From: Diplolepis rosae
Taxonomy: Eukaryota > Arthropoda > Insecta > Hymenoptera > Diplolepididae
DNA: 64,000 nt
Assembly (NCBI GenBank): GCA_030998225.1
Contig: JAPYXD010000723.1
Location: 23,887,501-23,951,500 of the forward strand
Reading direction: 5' to 3'
Shown one piece after another: positions 1-11,518 of this stretch. The notes below the pieces were generated by a model. The model was given only the letters and a program-made list of their open reading frames with translations, made no database searches and was not told the DNA's origin. A program made the translations under genes and the position numbers. Numbering within the stretch: position 1 is the stretch's first letter; each line of letters starts with the position of its first letter.

Positions 1-960
1 AACGATTTTGCAGAACAACGCTTATTTCGTATCTCATATATTTTGGTGAAAAAATCGAATTTTTTTAATATTAAAAATCAAAACATAAAATACAAATCCT
101 GTCCCGAAATGTCTTAATGAGAATTTGTAGACCTCATTTAGGCAAACAATTTTCCATCTAAACGTTTTTTTTGCATCTCACATATTTTGTCTAAAAAATG
201 GAATTTTTGAATTTTAATCGTATTTTTTGGAATTGAAACGAAAAATATATGTTTTATCAGAAACTGTGTGAGACAAAATTTGTAGATCTTTTTGAAACGA
301 CAAACTTTGTATTCTTACGTTTTTTTCGTATTTCGAATATTATTGTTAAAAAATTGAATTTTGGATTTTCAATAGTTTTTTTTTTTAATTAAAAAGAAAA
401 ATATGCATCTTATGAAAAAATGTTACAATTCAAATTTGTAGGTCTTTGTGTAAAAAATAATATTGTATCATAACATTTTTTCGTATCTCGTATAATTTAA
501 CTTGAAAATGGAATTTTGATATTGACTTTTTTCTAATTTGAATATGCTGTAACATTTCTAATTTTGATTTAATCAAAAAATGTTATCAGGATAATTTGTA
601 GAGATTTATGAGCACTATCAAAAACCAGTATTGAAATTTTTGATTTTTTCAAAAAATTATTTTCAAAAACACAAAAGTAGTGCTCAATCCCTCAATTTTG
701 ATTGGATGTGGCTGGTTAACGAACTTGTCCTTACTTTTTCGGCTCCGATAAAGTGTACCAAAGCTCAATTCAATCTGATAATTCTATCGAGAGTTATGCC
801 GCACACGACCTACAGACAGACAGACAGACAGACACTTTCGTAAAAACCATTTTTTCTGACTCAGGGGGTCTCAAAACGTAAAGATTTGATGAAAATTTCG
901 AAAGTCATTTTTCACATAAAACCAATACCTTCTCATCCATGATGAGAATGTAAAAAAGGG
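1..960 (+). repeat. Dispersed repeat built of ~156-bp degenerate monomers (copy 1)
   Basis: This AT-rich block is made of degenerate direct repeats. The motif TTTGTAG(A/G)(C/T)CT recurs near 126, 281 and 437, and a related TTTGTAGAG lies near 597, so the period is about 155-160 bp. Each unit also carries a TTTTTTCGTATYTC stretch and an AAAATGGAATTTT stretch. Related copies lie at about 22075-22700 and 49890-50780. The 3' part (a CAGACA run near 816-836, then a segment near 905-975) recurs in part at 13926-14005. No coding capacity is visible. It could be an ancient satellite-like array or the body of a non-autonomous transposon. The left end lies outside the window. Confidence 0.75.
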
Positions 961-1862
961 TCTTTTTGAAAGATCACAAATCACACTAACGTGGATTTTA
1001 GAAATTTTTCTGAAAAACAACCCCTTCGGCAATCGATCTGTTCTACAAATTTTCAGCGTTCATTCAGGACCCCGTCAAGAAGCTATTTCACTAATTCAAA
1101 ATTTATAAATAAATAACCTTTTCACATTCTTATCAAACCCTCTTTTTTTTACAAATGTCTTCAAAAAAATAACCAGATTGAAATTTGTTTCAGTATACAT
1201 TACTTTTTAGGAAGATAAGAAATATCAATTTTCTTTCCTTACAATGCTAAAAAAGTTATATAAATGATCCTTGTGACATTTTTTCATACGACAATATTTA
1301 ACATAGATTCAGTCTTCCAAAAGTTATAAAAAATAATTTCATACGATGTTGTTGTTAATAATTGGCTTTAGAGTCTAGAAACAATATCTCAGAAGGTTAC
1401 ATACTTTCAAATGTTTCGACATTGAATAAATTCCATTTTTCAGTCTAATTATGTGAGATATGAATAAATTTAAGAAAAAAAAAATAATCTGCCTAAGAAA
1501 GATCTATAAATTTCGAATGCAACATTTTTTGATAAGATGTATATTTGTCGCTTTGATTGAAAAAATACCATTAAAAAATAAAAGCTATATTTTTTGCCAA
1601 TCTATGCCATCCACGAAAAAAGTTGAGAAGAAAAATTATTTTTCTTAAAAATATCTATAAATATGATTTGGTTTAATTTTTGATTTCCTGTAAATTTGAA
1701 TCAGTGAAATTAACTGCAAAATAGTGCATGTTGACTGGTTAGCAATTATAAGTGTAACACCTGAAGTATACAGCTGACTTATATTTAGATTCAAAAAATA
1801 GAAAGCATTTCGAGATGCAGTTTCCATTCATTGTACAAATGTTATTTAAATTTTTCACCATT

Positions 1863-1925
1863 AATGTCGAGCGCGTAGCGCGAGTGTCGTGACGAGAATG
1901 TATTCCTTACGGTCAAAGTACTTTT
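1863..1925 (-). repeat. Fragment of the 156-bp repeat family (5' flank segment)
   Basis: Read on the minus strand, this segment matches the sequence just upstream of the monomer blocks at about 22090-22130 and 49920-49960. The shared text runs from AAGGAAYACATTCT to a GCGCTCGA motif. It appears to be a detached, inverted piece of the same family. Nothing coding is seen. Confidence 0.5.
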
Positions 1926-2567
1926 GAGAAAATCAAATCTACATTTGAAATTCTATCAAATCCATTCCGGTCATAGCATCAAATCACGAGAAATAAACTC
2001 AAATGACCACGAAGAACAAAGAAGACCGAGCGCAAAGTGCGCCTCCGAAGATGGCTGGACAGATTTTTTATGCTCTGCTTCGTTTCCAAAAATTTCTCTT
2101 TGGCCACTAAGAAAATTTTCGAAAAATTTTTGACTGTAGCCCCAATTACTTGGTTAAAGTATTTGAGGTAGCTATTGAGTTTGTTAAAGTATAATATAAC
2201 AATTCAATGAGAAACATTAGTTTATTAAAGCAGTATTCTACTGCAATATTTTCAAACAATCTAATTGTTTTATTCCTTACTTTCTGAATGTATTTACTTT
2301 TGAGAATCCCCTCCTAAAATATTTTAAAAAAATTCCAAGTATTTTAGGTTTTACAGAGCCAAACGGTCCACAGCTAATGGAGCTCCAACATTAATCGAAT
2401 ATTAAATTTTAAAGTGACATGCTTGATAACATGTCTAGTATTATATTGACCCAAATTCATAGATTTCTTGTTAATTTCTTGTTATTTTGGCATAGGGTCA
2501 GTGTCATCTTTTTTTATTTGATTAAAAATATCACTATTAGATGTGAAAATGCGCAAAAAGAAAGAAA

Positions 2568-2608
2568 GGCAAACGTTTCGGCCACATATGGGGGCCCTCT
2601 TCAGTGCC
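2568..2608 (-). ncRNA. Hammerhead-ribozyme-like motif, variant core
   Basis: On the minus strand the order is GGCA, CUGAAGA, one extra G, GGCC-loop-GGCC, GAAA, CGUU, UGCC. CUGANGA and GAAA are the invariant halves of the hammerhead core, GGCC/GGCC would be stem II, and GGCA/UGCC pairs perfectly as stem I. The predicted cleavage lies between 2572 and 2571, after GUU. Stem III is reduced to CG, as in dimer-type hammerheads of Penelope-like elements. The single G after CUGAAGA is extra relative to the canonical core, so activity is uncertain. No reverse transcriptase is seen nearby. Confidence 0.55.
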
Positions 2609-3489
2609 ATAAATTCAAAGATTAATTCAAAATTTCTGTAGAACATTAGAATATAGGAAATAATTAAATTAGGAATTATCACGGAAATCGAATTTTTCGA
2701 ATCTATGAACTATCGAAAATGGATTCCCAAAAGGATTTTATGAAAAAAATGCCGCTTCCAGAGTTACAAAGTTTTAAAGATAACTACGCCGAAAAAAATC
2801 TTTTTGGGATACAACACTGCCATACTATAATCGTATGATTTTATCCAAAAGTGGTAAATCTTTTATACCAATATAACATAAAAAGTCGCGTACAAAAATT
2901 GTAACGGTACCTCATTCGAAATTCGTAAGAAATTTTTTTCGGCGTAGGCTTTAAACTTTAACTCTAATCGCGTTTTTCTCCAAACTATTTTTCTCGAAAC
3001 TGTGACCGCGATTACAAGAAAAGTATTTGGTGAATCAAGCTGATTTTGGGACTGAATATTCATTGAACATTCATTTTTTTTTACAAATAAGTGCCATTTC
3101 TGTTCATTTCAAAATTTTGCAAAACGTATATCCCGAACGAAAGCCAACACGCTATTGATTAAAACTGTGTTGCGCTTTTTTGTTTCAGTCGACCTGGGAT
3201 GCTAAAATCATGATCACATTTTGGTTCCAACTTTCTGACAAGGTCACGTTCAAGGATGACTATACCACGAATTTTTTTTTTTCGAACAAAGCAAAAAATA
3301 TCATTATATCTTATGCCATTCTGTAGAAAAAAATGTTGAATTTTGGCCCGAAGTCCGAGTCACAAGTTTGTAGTCACCCTTAATTAGTTTGTAGCACTTC
3401 ACAAGGTTGATATTAATATGTTTATTTAAATAAGTGAAAGGTGTAATTGATCAATTATTACAAGAATGTTTGAATGAAAACAAAATATA
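2609..3489. other. Gene-free AT-rich stretch
   Basis: I see only short reading frames with no recognisable product and no clear repeat ends here. Confidence 0.5.
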
Positions 3490-4044
3490 TCAGGTGTACT
3501 AATAAGTTTTCGCCGTTTCTTATCAAAAATTGGGCATTTAATGTGAAAGGACGGAACCTTATGTTTTATTCGAAGTATATTGTCCATCGTATTGTTCTTC
3601 TTGCGTTTGGCACAATTCTTGATCCAATAATGCTTCCAATTCGGCGTCTTAGTACATTTTCGGCCTTCCGCTACGTTCTTTGACTTCGATGTCAAATTCA
3701 CCGTTCCTTAACTTTTGAAATCACTCACAGCAACTTCTCTCACTTAAGGCAGCCTGCTCTCCATATGTTTGTACAAGCAATCGATGCGCCTCAGCTGCAG
3801 ATTTATTCAAATAGAAAAATTAAATCAAAAGTTCCCGCAAATGACGCTTATTCGGCTTAAAACTCGACATTTTCGCACACAAAAGAATATATTATACTGA
3901 TAAAAATTCACTAATATTTCAAGGTTATTTTGTTGAAAGATGTCCAACCTTTCGACAGTGACGTTTTACATCTGTCAATTTCAACCAAAACTTACTGGTG
4001 GCACCAACTTTTGTCGAACGGCGGAAACTTATTTGTACACCTGA
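3490..4044 (-). mobile_element. Internally deleted mariner element
   Basis: The element is bounded by imperfect inverted repeats that start TCAGGTGTAC and continue to a CGGCGGAAACTT-type block, and it is flanked by TA on both sides (3488-3489 and 4045-4046). On the minus strand, 3860 to 3690 encodes the start of a mariner transposase, including the motif AAEAHRLLVQTYGEQAALSE from the N-terminal helix-turn-helix region. The frame is then broken and the catalytic domain is missing. At about 555 bp against the usual 1.3 kb it is a deletion derivative that could only be moved in trans. Confidence 0.8.
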
Positions 4045-5940
4045 TAAAAGATTGTTGATCTTGAACTTTCCAGTTCTACCCTGTTGAGTGCAGTTTGTGC
4101 TGTTAGTAGAAAAAATTAATTGGCTGCCATAATATGCCAACTACTGCGATCGAAAATTATTTCTCCATTAATCTCATAAAAAATATTTTTATGAAAAGAG
4201 TTGTTTTCGATTAATTATCTACCTGTATCGGGACAGAGTAAGTCAGCGTTACCATTCTAATTCTGCACCAACGGTCGTCTACCAAGAGCCATAGGACGGC
4301 AACAAGCGTTAGGCAAAAATGGGATCGATGGTTGATTTCTTCATGAGATTGTATTTGGAGACTTTAAGTGTCACGATTTCAGGCACAATTCGATCTCAAA
4401 TAAACTCTAACCTTTTGATAACCTGGAATTGAGTGCGTAATAATTTTGAAAATAAAGTCTCACGGTCGGCTGATTGGCCGCTGGTTGGCGGCGCGTAGAA
4501 AGACAGGGATCATAATTGGCGCCAGTTAGGGCTAGATAGGCTGAATATTCGGGCACCTTGACGTGCCCAATCGAGTACGTGTTGTAACTTCCGTCGATCT
4601 TTTTTCCAGGGGACCCCCGACCCATCGGGTCACCTTAAGGCTTAACGAACGAGGGTCGAATGACCCATGGACCTTGCTCGCAAAAATGAGTCACCTGAAT
4701 AACGTTTCATAGGTTCCCATCCTTTGTGATTTCATTTATTCGTTGAGAACTACTATCCCTTTAATATATGTAGTCCGAATAAAAGCACTCGAATTTCAGT
4801 TAAGTTCACAATAGCAATTATTTTGAGTTTATTTAAGGCCGTAGATCAATCGGACCACGTAATTGACGGACGTTCTTTATTCTCTTCTGTTGTATTTTCC
4901 AAATTTTCAGGAAGATATTTTGTGCAATAAAAAATTTATCTTACATGAACTTTACAGCAATTTATTTACGTGATATGGTTGATCCATGACCTTAAGGGCA
5001 TCCATCAAGTAAGTCATGTGATCAGGAAAGGTTATTTTGTTCCCCCCAAGATTTTACTACAATAATTAATATTTTTGGCTCAAGTCCTGGGACATGATAA
5101 AGGACATAATCACGGAGGTGATGTGAGGACTATGTATTCAAAACCAATTGGAATCTATAGTCCTTCAATAGTATCTTTTTCATCACAGCACGAAACTTGA
5201 TCAAAACTTTAATTACTTCAACCAGACTTTTAGTTGTTGCTAAAACGTCTATTAAAAATAACTAAAGTGATTGAAATGTGTAATGGTAAAAGAAGCAGAG
5301 CGTAATTTTTGATGCAATGATATTATTTACTCACAAATATTCATGAATGCAAATAAAAAACCTAAAAAGAATAATATTTCATTCTTAAAATAGATTTAAA
5401 ATAAAAATCTTGAGATTTAAAAAGGGAATTAGATATTTTGTTTCGATTACAATGATTTTTTCCATTTAATAAAAATATATTTACCGATCATACATTGTTG
5501 GGTTGAGACTCAAATTTCAGGGTCATCCAAATTAATAATAGGCGTCTGCGTGTCCCCTGGAGATAAATTTCTTCTGAGTCATCGAACGACACATGCTGCA
5601 TGCATATATAACTTATTCGATGACAAATACTTTGATATGCTTTTTTCCTGCGTAGTTTCAATTTTTACGAATCTTCGAGATCACTTATGTTATTTTACTT
5701 TTAAAACGCATTCATTCTGATTTTTATCACCATCGAGTCTTTATCAGTTCCTAAAACTGTGTGTACTCATATTTTTATCCTGCAAGATTTGTTTTTCTAC
5801 GCATATTTTAAATGAAATTCAGCCGAAATACGTGAAATTAAAGAATGTGACGATTATGTACATATTTTAGTTCTATAATCAGTTTAAAGTACTGACACGC
5901 AATTCATTGCATTCTTATCCAAGGTTGTTTATTTTCGCAG
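4045..5940. other. Gene-free stretch, unassigned
   Basis: There is no recognisable gene. A 72-codon minus-strand frame at 4407-4625 lies in a locally GC-richer patch but matches nothing I know. The rest is AT-rich and apparently unique. Confidence 0.4.
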
Positions 5941-6171
5941 ACGAAAATGTTTACTCTTGTTCAGTTGATATCTCATGACTCCATAAGCAAATGGCTGAGG
6001 TGGACGTTGGAAATTGCCCATCAGAGATTTGTCGTAATCTTTGCTGCAAGACGTGAGAGGATGAGAGCCAAGTCTGACCTTGTCCTTGGACATAATCTTT
6101 TCTCGTTATCGGACGTCGTTGAGGCTACTGGAGAACCACGATTGCATTGGGTTTCGAAGCGATTTCAATGA
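5941..6171 (+). other. Possible single exon, unknown product
   Basis: A pyrimidine-rich tract ending TTTATTTTCGCAG (an acceptor-like site) is followed at once by a 74-codon open frame starting ATG at 5947. The block is clearly richer in G and C than its surroundings. A GTGAGA at about 6053 could be a donor site inside it. I recognise no domain in the predicted peptide, and no partner exons are visible. It may equally be part of an unrecognised repeat or chance open frame. Confidence 0.2.
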
Positions 6172-6902
6172 CTGCCCAGTGTGCGTCATCTTTCATTCCA
6201 TGCTCCAGAACAAAGATCTTGACTTTAAATTCAAGTACCTACAAGAAGCACTATTTAAGTCACGTTCTGAGAACTATTTTAATTATTACAACATATATTC
6301 ACTGGAGAAGATAACTATTTACTAGAATAATGTAGACTTTTCTGATGGTTATTGTAAGTGCATGCTTGAAAGTCTAGACTCTTTTAATCCATATCAGACT
6401 TACATTATTATTGAATCAATGATGAACTAATGTGCAATCGTTTACTCTGGAATTGTTTTAATTTACAGATGTTTGTTCTATTACCCTTATCTTCATCACT
6501 GATACCACTTCCATGTGTACACTATTGAATAAGTGAAAATGGATATACACAATACTCTGTAATTTACACTGAGAACAGCTCGACTCATTCTTCTTACGAC
6601 TTATTTTTTATAATCTTACTTTATTAATTTTCAAGGCAACGTGATGTAAATATTATTCATTTTTCATCTTTAAGTGAATCTGGGTTAATACATTTGTAGC
6701 GTCTTACTCTAAATATTTTATCACACTTTAAGGCCTTGAGTTGACCGGATCAAGTGATCAGATTCCTGTAAAAGTTCTTATTAGACAAAATTTTTAGTTT
6801 ACAAAATATCTTCCTGAAAATTCATAAAATACATTTAAAAATTTTTGAATTTTATGAATTTTAAAATTTTAAAATTCATATATATATATATATTGCTTTC
6901 TA
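6172..6902. other. Gene-free AT-rich stretch with a short (TA)n tract
   Basis: There is no recognisable gene. A short run of alternating T and A lies near 6878-6892, just before the TA that flanks the next transposon. Confidence 0.4.
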
Positions 6903-7850
6903 CAGGGTGTACCATCTATCTGTGACTCATTGAAGTACTCTGTAATTTTGACATTTACTGTCGGATAGATTCATAGTATGCGTCAAATGAAACCTAAGTT
7001 TATGGAAATTAGCGTGATGGAACAGTACACGCCATTAGAACGCGCTAAAATAGTAGAGCTTTATATTAAAAAGAACTATTCGGTTGTGAAAACTCAACGT
7101 GAATTTCGTGCAAAATTCAAGTCGGTATGCACAATTAAATATCGCTCACACCACTCTCCTTCGCATCATTCACGATGATTTGGGTATGCATCCGTACAGA
7201 ATACTTAGTAAACAAAGATTATTGCCAGTTGACCACGAAAAATGTTTGGCATATGCGAATTTCGTCATCGAACAGACTACTGCTGATGATGCCTTTTGGT
7301 ACTCAATGATCATGACGAATGAGGCTCATAGTCTGGTGCGGTAAATTCACAGAATTATCTAAACTACGTCGAAGAAAACCCTTAAATAATTCATGAAGAA
7401 CCTCTTCATGATCAAAAAGTAACTGTTTGGTGTGGTGATAGTATGGAGGAGGTCATCGGACCGTATTTCTTTGAAGACACTTGTGGCCAGCCAGTTACCG
7501 TGAATTTTGATCGTTATAGGGAGATGATTCGTGATTTTGTTATTCCCGATTTGCGTGAAAATGGTATGGGAGGCTATTAATTTCAACAAGACGGCGCTAC
7601 ATACCACGTAACACGCAAAACAATGGACTTATTGAAGGAATTCTTCGGTAATCGAATCACATCGAAAAATGCAAATTTTGATTGGCCTCCGCGTTCACCC
7701 GATTTGACGTCACCAGACTTTTTTTTGTGAAGATATCTTAAGTCCAAAGTGTATGTCAATCAGTCACAGTCTCTTCGTACTCTCAAAACTAACATTCGCA
7801 GAGAAATTCGTAAAATGCCAACCGAAATTATATTTTTAATCCTTTTAATA
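6903..7850 (+). pseudogene. Broken Tc1/mariner-superfamily transposase (DUF4817-type N-terminus)
   Basis: A left inverted-repeat-like end CAGGGTGTACC follows TA at 6901. From 7017 the frame reads MEQYTPLERAKIVELY, the usual start of insect transposases with a DUF4817-type helix-turn-helix. About 50 residues are then missing before a stretch reading TTLLRIIHDDLGMHPYR. The first catalytic motif reads MTNEAH, so the aspartate is replaced by asparagine. The second (FQQDGA) and third (WPPRSPDL then DFFL) are present but in interrupted frames, with stops after GGY and FFL. No matching right end was found. The gene is dead by deletion, frameshifts, stops and loss of the first acidic residue. Confidence 0.8.
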
Positions 7851-8035
7851 ATTTTAGCAAAGTTCAAACTGAATAAATCTAAAACTTATTTTAAGTAGCT
7901 TTAAAAATATTTAAATTAATCATTTTAAAATTTGTTGTTTGGAGATAAATTGATGGCATTCAAGAACATCTCTTATACAATAATATTTTGAAAATCTACG
8001 TATTAAGTTCGTTTAATACTACTATATTGATCAGT

Positions 8036-8420
8036 ATTAAAGGATTTTCTATTCACAGTTGGAATGAGAGGAAATCCTTCAACAGTTAAAAGATTGGTAT
8101 TCCAAATGCTATCCTTTTACAAACCCAACTTTGAAAAATGCCAATATCAAATCGATCATTATCAACACTATAATAACGATCTGTCTTAGATTTCAGCTTA
8201 AAGAAATTTTAAGATAGAACTTTAAAGAAACACATAATATTCAATGAAATTCAAGGATGCTTTACAAAATCAGTTTAAAAAGGATGACTGATAACCCTTT
8301 GATGGTTAAAAGCATCAAAAATTAATAAATTTATAATACTTCGATTTTCAAAAGCAACGAAAAATGAGGTTACGCCAGCCCACAAATGCAATCCTTTAAT
8401 GGTTAAAGGATTTCTTTTCG
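8036..8420 (+). repeat. Partial copy of the 18.3-kb inverted-repeat element
   Basis: This block aligns with 18350-18800. Both contain TTAAAGGATTTTCTATTC, ACTATAATAACGA followed by CTGTCTTAGATTTC, and ATAATACTTCGATT. The terminal CACT ends seen in the other copy are not recognisable here, so this is a truncated or older copy. It has no coding capacity. Confidence 0.65.
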
Positions 8421-9769
8421 CGGTCAAACGAAATAATTTATCAGTAAAACTATTTTCGTTTTGCATGTTACAGGTGGGTTTTTTAAACAGTGAAACGATT
8501 CTGTTGAAAGACAAAAGAAATATGCTTCACTTAAATGGATGCATTCTGAAAGGATCGTAATTTCACTATCAATAGAATTTTTTAGAGTGTATCCCTGGTC
8601 CGATGGCGGATTAGTTCAGATTCAGTTGGATGCAAATCCTACTTTTTACGATCCGCTTGAAATGAAACTGATTCACTTGAAAATAGATACTGAAATAAAA
8701 CGTTTGGCCAGGAATTTGGGGTTTTCACAAATTCATTTGCTAAATAAAGAAAATTTTCACCGAGACAAAAATTTTGTAATATTAACTGAAGTAGTTCAGT
8801 TGATTTTAACAATAAAGTAAATGTTTGGCTACGACTACTAAAAAGAAGTTTTCAGCAAATTTCAGTCAGTTTAACTAGAAGTTCTTTCTGAAATAACAAA
8901 AAAACAAAAAAACACATGACGATCGTATTTACGACATATCGCTGTTACAGCTATATTATTAACTATCCTAACCGTAAATATGGCTGATATAATCTAAAAA
9001 ATCCCTGTGACAGCTACACATTTTTTTCCGTGTATAAATATAAAATACTTTCATAGAAGAAAAAATCAAATGATATATGTTGAAATGTGTACGCTCAACA
9101 ATATAATAAACTGTCAAAAATCACTCGACATAGAAATTTAGTTAGACTGAGAGAACGAAGAAATGCGAGTTAAAATATTGTAATATATTAAGGGCACTTT
9201 AAATTTCCTTTCATAGAAAATCATAATTTACGACAGGGCAGGCGCCGAACTCAAGAGCCTGTAAAATCCAAAACGCATGCTGGACAGATGAATAAAAACT
9301 CTGTTCTCTAGGTCCATAAACTCTTTCTTAAGTTAGTCATTTTTCTTGTAGAGTTTTCTTTTTAGTTTAGTGTTTCAGTAGAAGTCCTCTAGGATAGACG
9401 TACCTTCCTCATGCTATTGAGAATAAAAGTCTTAGTGAAAACATATTGACTTCATCTGATTTTAATCTAAAACTCCCACACCTAATTCTAATAATATAGT
9501 TATTTTGTAAACAACGTGATACACAATTTTCAATAATAAATTAATCATGAATGCCTAGTAGAGTAGTAGATAATAAGGGTTAACAATTAATTTCATGCAT
9601 TTGAAAAATTTATAAAATAGAAAAAACAAATACTCTGTGGGTGTGCGAAGGCGAATGAATGAATAATCAACTATTTTATCGAAAATATACTGTCTATTAT
9701 TTACAAGCGTCTGAGCGTCGCGGAGGGAAGTAGCTCGGCTGAAGGATTAGTCTATACTACTGTCTCGGA
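8421..9769. other. Mostly unassigned stretch with a solo element end at ~9018-9032
   Basis: A 93-codon plus-strand frame at 8539-8820 has no recognisable homology and may be chance. At 9018-9032 the sequence ends in TTTTTTTCCGTG followed by TA, the reverse of the CACGGAAAAA end type seen on several elements in this window, but its partner end was not found. Around 9250-9480 the sequence resembles an LTR or untranslated region, though this cannot be assigned. Confidence 0.35.
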
Positions 9770-10110
9770 GTGACTAAGGGAAGACGGATGGCTTGTGCAC
9801 CCTGCGGTAATCTTCCGAGCCAAAGGGACGTAGCACTGAATCAGGGAAAATGTTACCTGCCAAGCCTCGCAGGTGACGGAAGAACTGCGACGGCGTCCTG
9901 TCTCCGATTTCCTCGTGTTCGAGTTGGCGTCGCGTTTTTTGGTCTTGTGACGCACTTAATCGACCGAAAAGTTGACTCTTTAGATTTGTATACGTCTTAC
10001 TTGGATCATTTTCGGGTAGAGTTAAAATATCACGCACTTCTGCTGCATATCTAGCATCTAAGTTTCCTGCTACGTAATTGAATTTTATGTGTCACCGGCG
10101 CGCAAACTCG

Positions 10111-10698
10111 TTTTTTCGCTACAGTTAACAGTAGCGCAATGTAGTATATTGCGCTACAGAGGAATGGAATGTAAAAATTGAACTGCGCATGCTCCTATAG
10201 CCATGCAACAAAGCACAATCTTCTTCTTATTCTTCTTCTTCTTCTTCGTACAGCGTTGGCACCGTACTGGCAAAGCCTTGTACATTTGAACTGCGAATGC
10301 GTCTATTGAAATCCATTACTACTACACAAGATCGATAAAATCAAAATGGCCGGGACTAGTCGTGACATATCAAGTGTAATGACTAGCGCCGCAAACAACT
10401 ACAATGCTAGATTAGATTCGAGTGTACGCATAAAAACTCGTATACGCACGGAAGTCACATAAAATAGAATACGTGCCAATGCACACATTCGGGAAATTAC
10501 GAGAATCGCGACAATGCTCGCAGGACTGATCGCGCCTCGGCTTCGTCTTGGCTTTGTCTTGGCTTCGTCTCGGCTACAACTCGACTACGCCTTACCTACG
10601 CCTCGATTACGCTTTGGCTTCGATCTCCTGCGAGCATTGTCGCTCGTCATGAAATAACCCTCATTGTGCGCCTAGGCACGTAATATACTATTGTAGCG
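10111..10698 (+). repeat. Non-autonomous hairpin-bearing repeat (family A, copy 1)
   Basis: This copy and 33204-33694 match over most of their length. Both begin TCGTTTTTTC followed by a CTACAGTTAACAGTAGCG block and the palindrome-like GTAGCGCAAT...ATTGCGCTAC, and both end in the hairpin module (here 10465-10690). A CTTCTT run near 10221-10247 is longer here than in the other copy. The short ends CGCTACA and TGTAGCG are inverted. There is no coding capacity. It sits inside a gypsy gag, so it inserted after that element. Confidence 0.75.
10465..10690. repeat. Hairpin module with expanded loop
   Basis: The core arms are CGACAATGCTCGCAGGA and its exact reverse complement, within longer imperfect arms running from TAGAATACGTGCC to GGCACGTAATATACTA. 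The same module occurs at 19401-19551 alone and at 33540-33689. In this copy the loop has grown by about 76 bp through degenerate 11-12-bp repeats of GGCTTCGTCTT type; the other two have a minimal loop. Confidence 0.8.
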
Positions 10699-11263
10699 TC
10701 GACCTTTACGTTGGAGGGAGCGAATTGTGTCTCCACTTGTGCGAACCACATTTCCGGGTCTGCAGACCAAAAAGGTGGGATTCTTACTGCCACGTAGTCA
10801 ATCCTGGGAAACGAAGTCAAACTTGAAGTCGAATTAACAGAAAATTTTGTAAGCCTACAATATACAAACTAATTTGTCTCTTCGATCCAACATCGTAAAG
10901 TAAATTTGTTAACAAGCCTCTAAAATTTCTACTTTATAGACGCTATTTGTTCAAGTCCAAGGTAATAGACCAAATACACCACGTACAAACTCACGGCTAG
11001 TCCTAAGTTCTTTATGGCCTAATCTCGGCTAATCCTGTCTGTCTACGTTCGACTCCTAACTCATCTACCTAGTCCAACAATTCGACAACAGCTCTCACCC
11101 TCTAATTTTGACAACCAATCAAATCTCCCAAGACCTTCCTAGATTTGCTTCTTTTGAACTTAGAGTACAATTTTTTATGTTTCTTTTCGTTTTTCTAATG
11201 TACAAGTCTTAATATAGCCATTGTTCACATCGTACGTCGACCTTGGAAAATAACATTTTTTTC

Positions 11264-11517
11264 TGTAAATCGTGCATTATGGGCAAGCAACGTATTTGAA
11301 TGTATTTAATACAAACAGGCTCGGTATAGTACTCGGGTGAGAAGATTTACTCTGATGTATGCGGGCCAATAAACATCAAATCACCGAACGGATCATGGTA
11401 CTTCTTGTTATTCAAGGATGAGTGCACAGGTTAGAGGAAAGTTTTTTTTAAGCTATAAATTCGATGTTCCTGAGAAATTTAATGAAATTGAAGCATTACT
11501 CGCTACTTAAATTGTTG
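11264..11517 (+). pseudogene. Ty1/copia integrase fragment
   Basis: The frame reads CKSCIMGKQRI (end of the integrase zinc-binding region), then GEKIYSDVCGPINIKSPNGS with WYFLLFKDECTG (start of the integrase catalytic core), and later VPEKFNEIEALLAT. The D of SDVCGP corresponds to the first acidic residue of the core. Two or more in-frame stops and a frame change break it. It is followed abruptly by a minus-strand gypsy fragment, and the copia coding sequence resumes at about 12565 on the same strand, so the two copia parts were once joined. Confidence 0.75.
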
Positions 11518-11518
11518 C

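Larger units (their letters stand above)
9770..10825 (-). pseudogene. Ty3/gypsy gag fragment, split by a nested repeat
   Basis: The minus strand encodes two parts of a gypsy-type gag. The N-terminal part (about 10825-10700) has the motif RIPPFWSADPEMWF, typical of insect gypsy capsid N-termini. The middle part (about 10080-9774) contains RLSASQDQKTRRQL, PSQFFRHLRGLAGNIFPDSV and, after a frame change, WLGRLPQGAQAI. The two are separated by the repeat at 10111-10698, which looks like a later insertion into gag. Frameshifts interrupt the downstream end. Gag would form the virus-like capsid of the retrotransposon. The piece lies downstream of, and out of order with, the gag-pol piece at 11519-12495, so it is a second copy or a rearrangement. 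Confidence 0.75.

Noticed and set aside
1345..1450. Possible fourth hammerhead copy: AATTGGCTTTAGAGTC and ATGTTTCGACATTGA resemble the left arm at 21.2 kb.
   Set aside because: The CUGANGA block is damaged (CUGAAAA) and stems do not pair, so at most it is a decayed relative.
4407..4625. 72-codon minus-strand frame in a GC-richer patch.
   Set aside because: No recognisable family and no supporting splice or promoter signals.
9250..9480. Possible LTR or untranslated region with AATAAA-like signals.
   Set aside because: No paired LTR, primer site or clean ends could be found.
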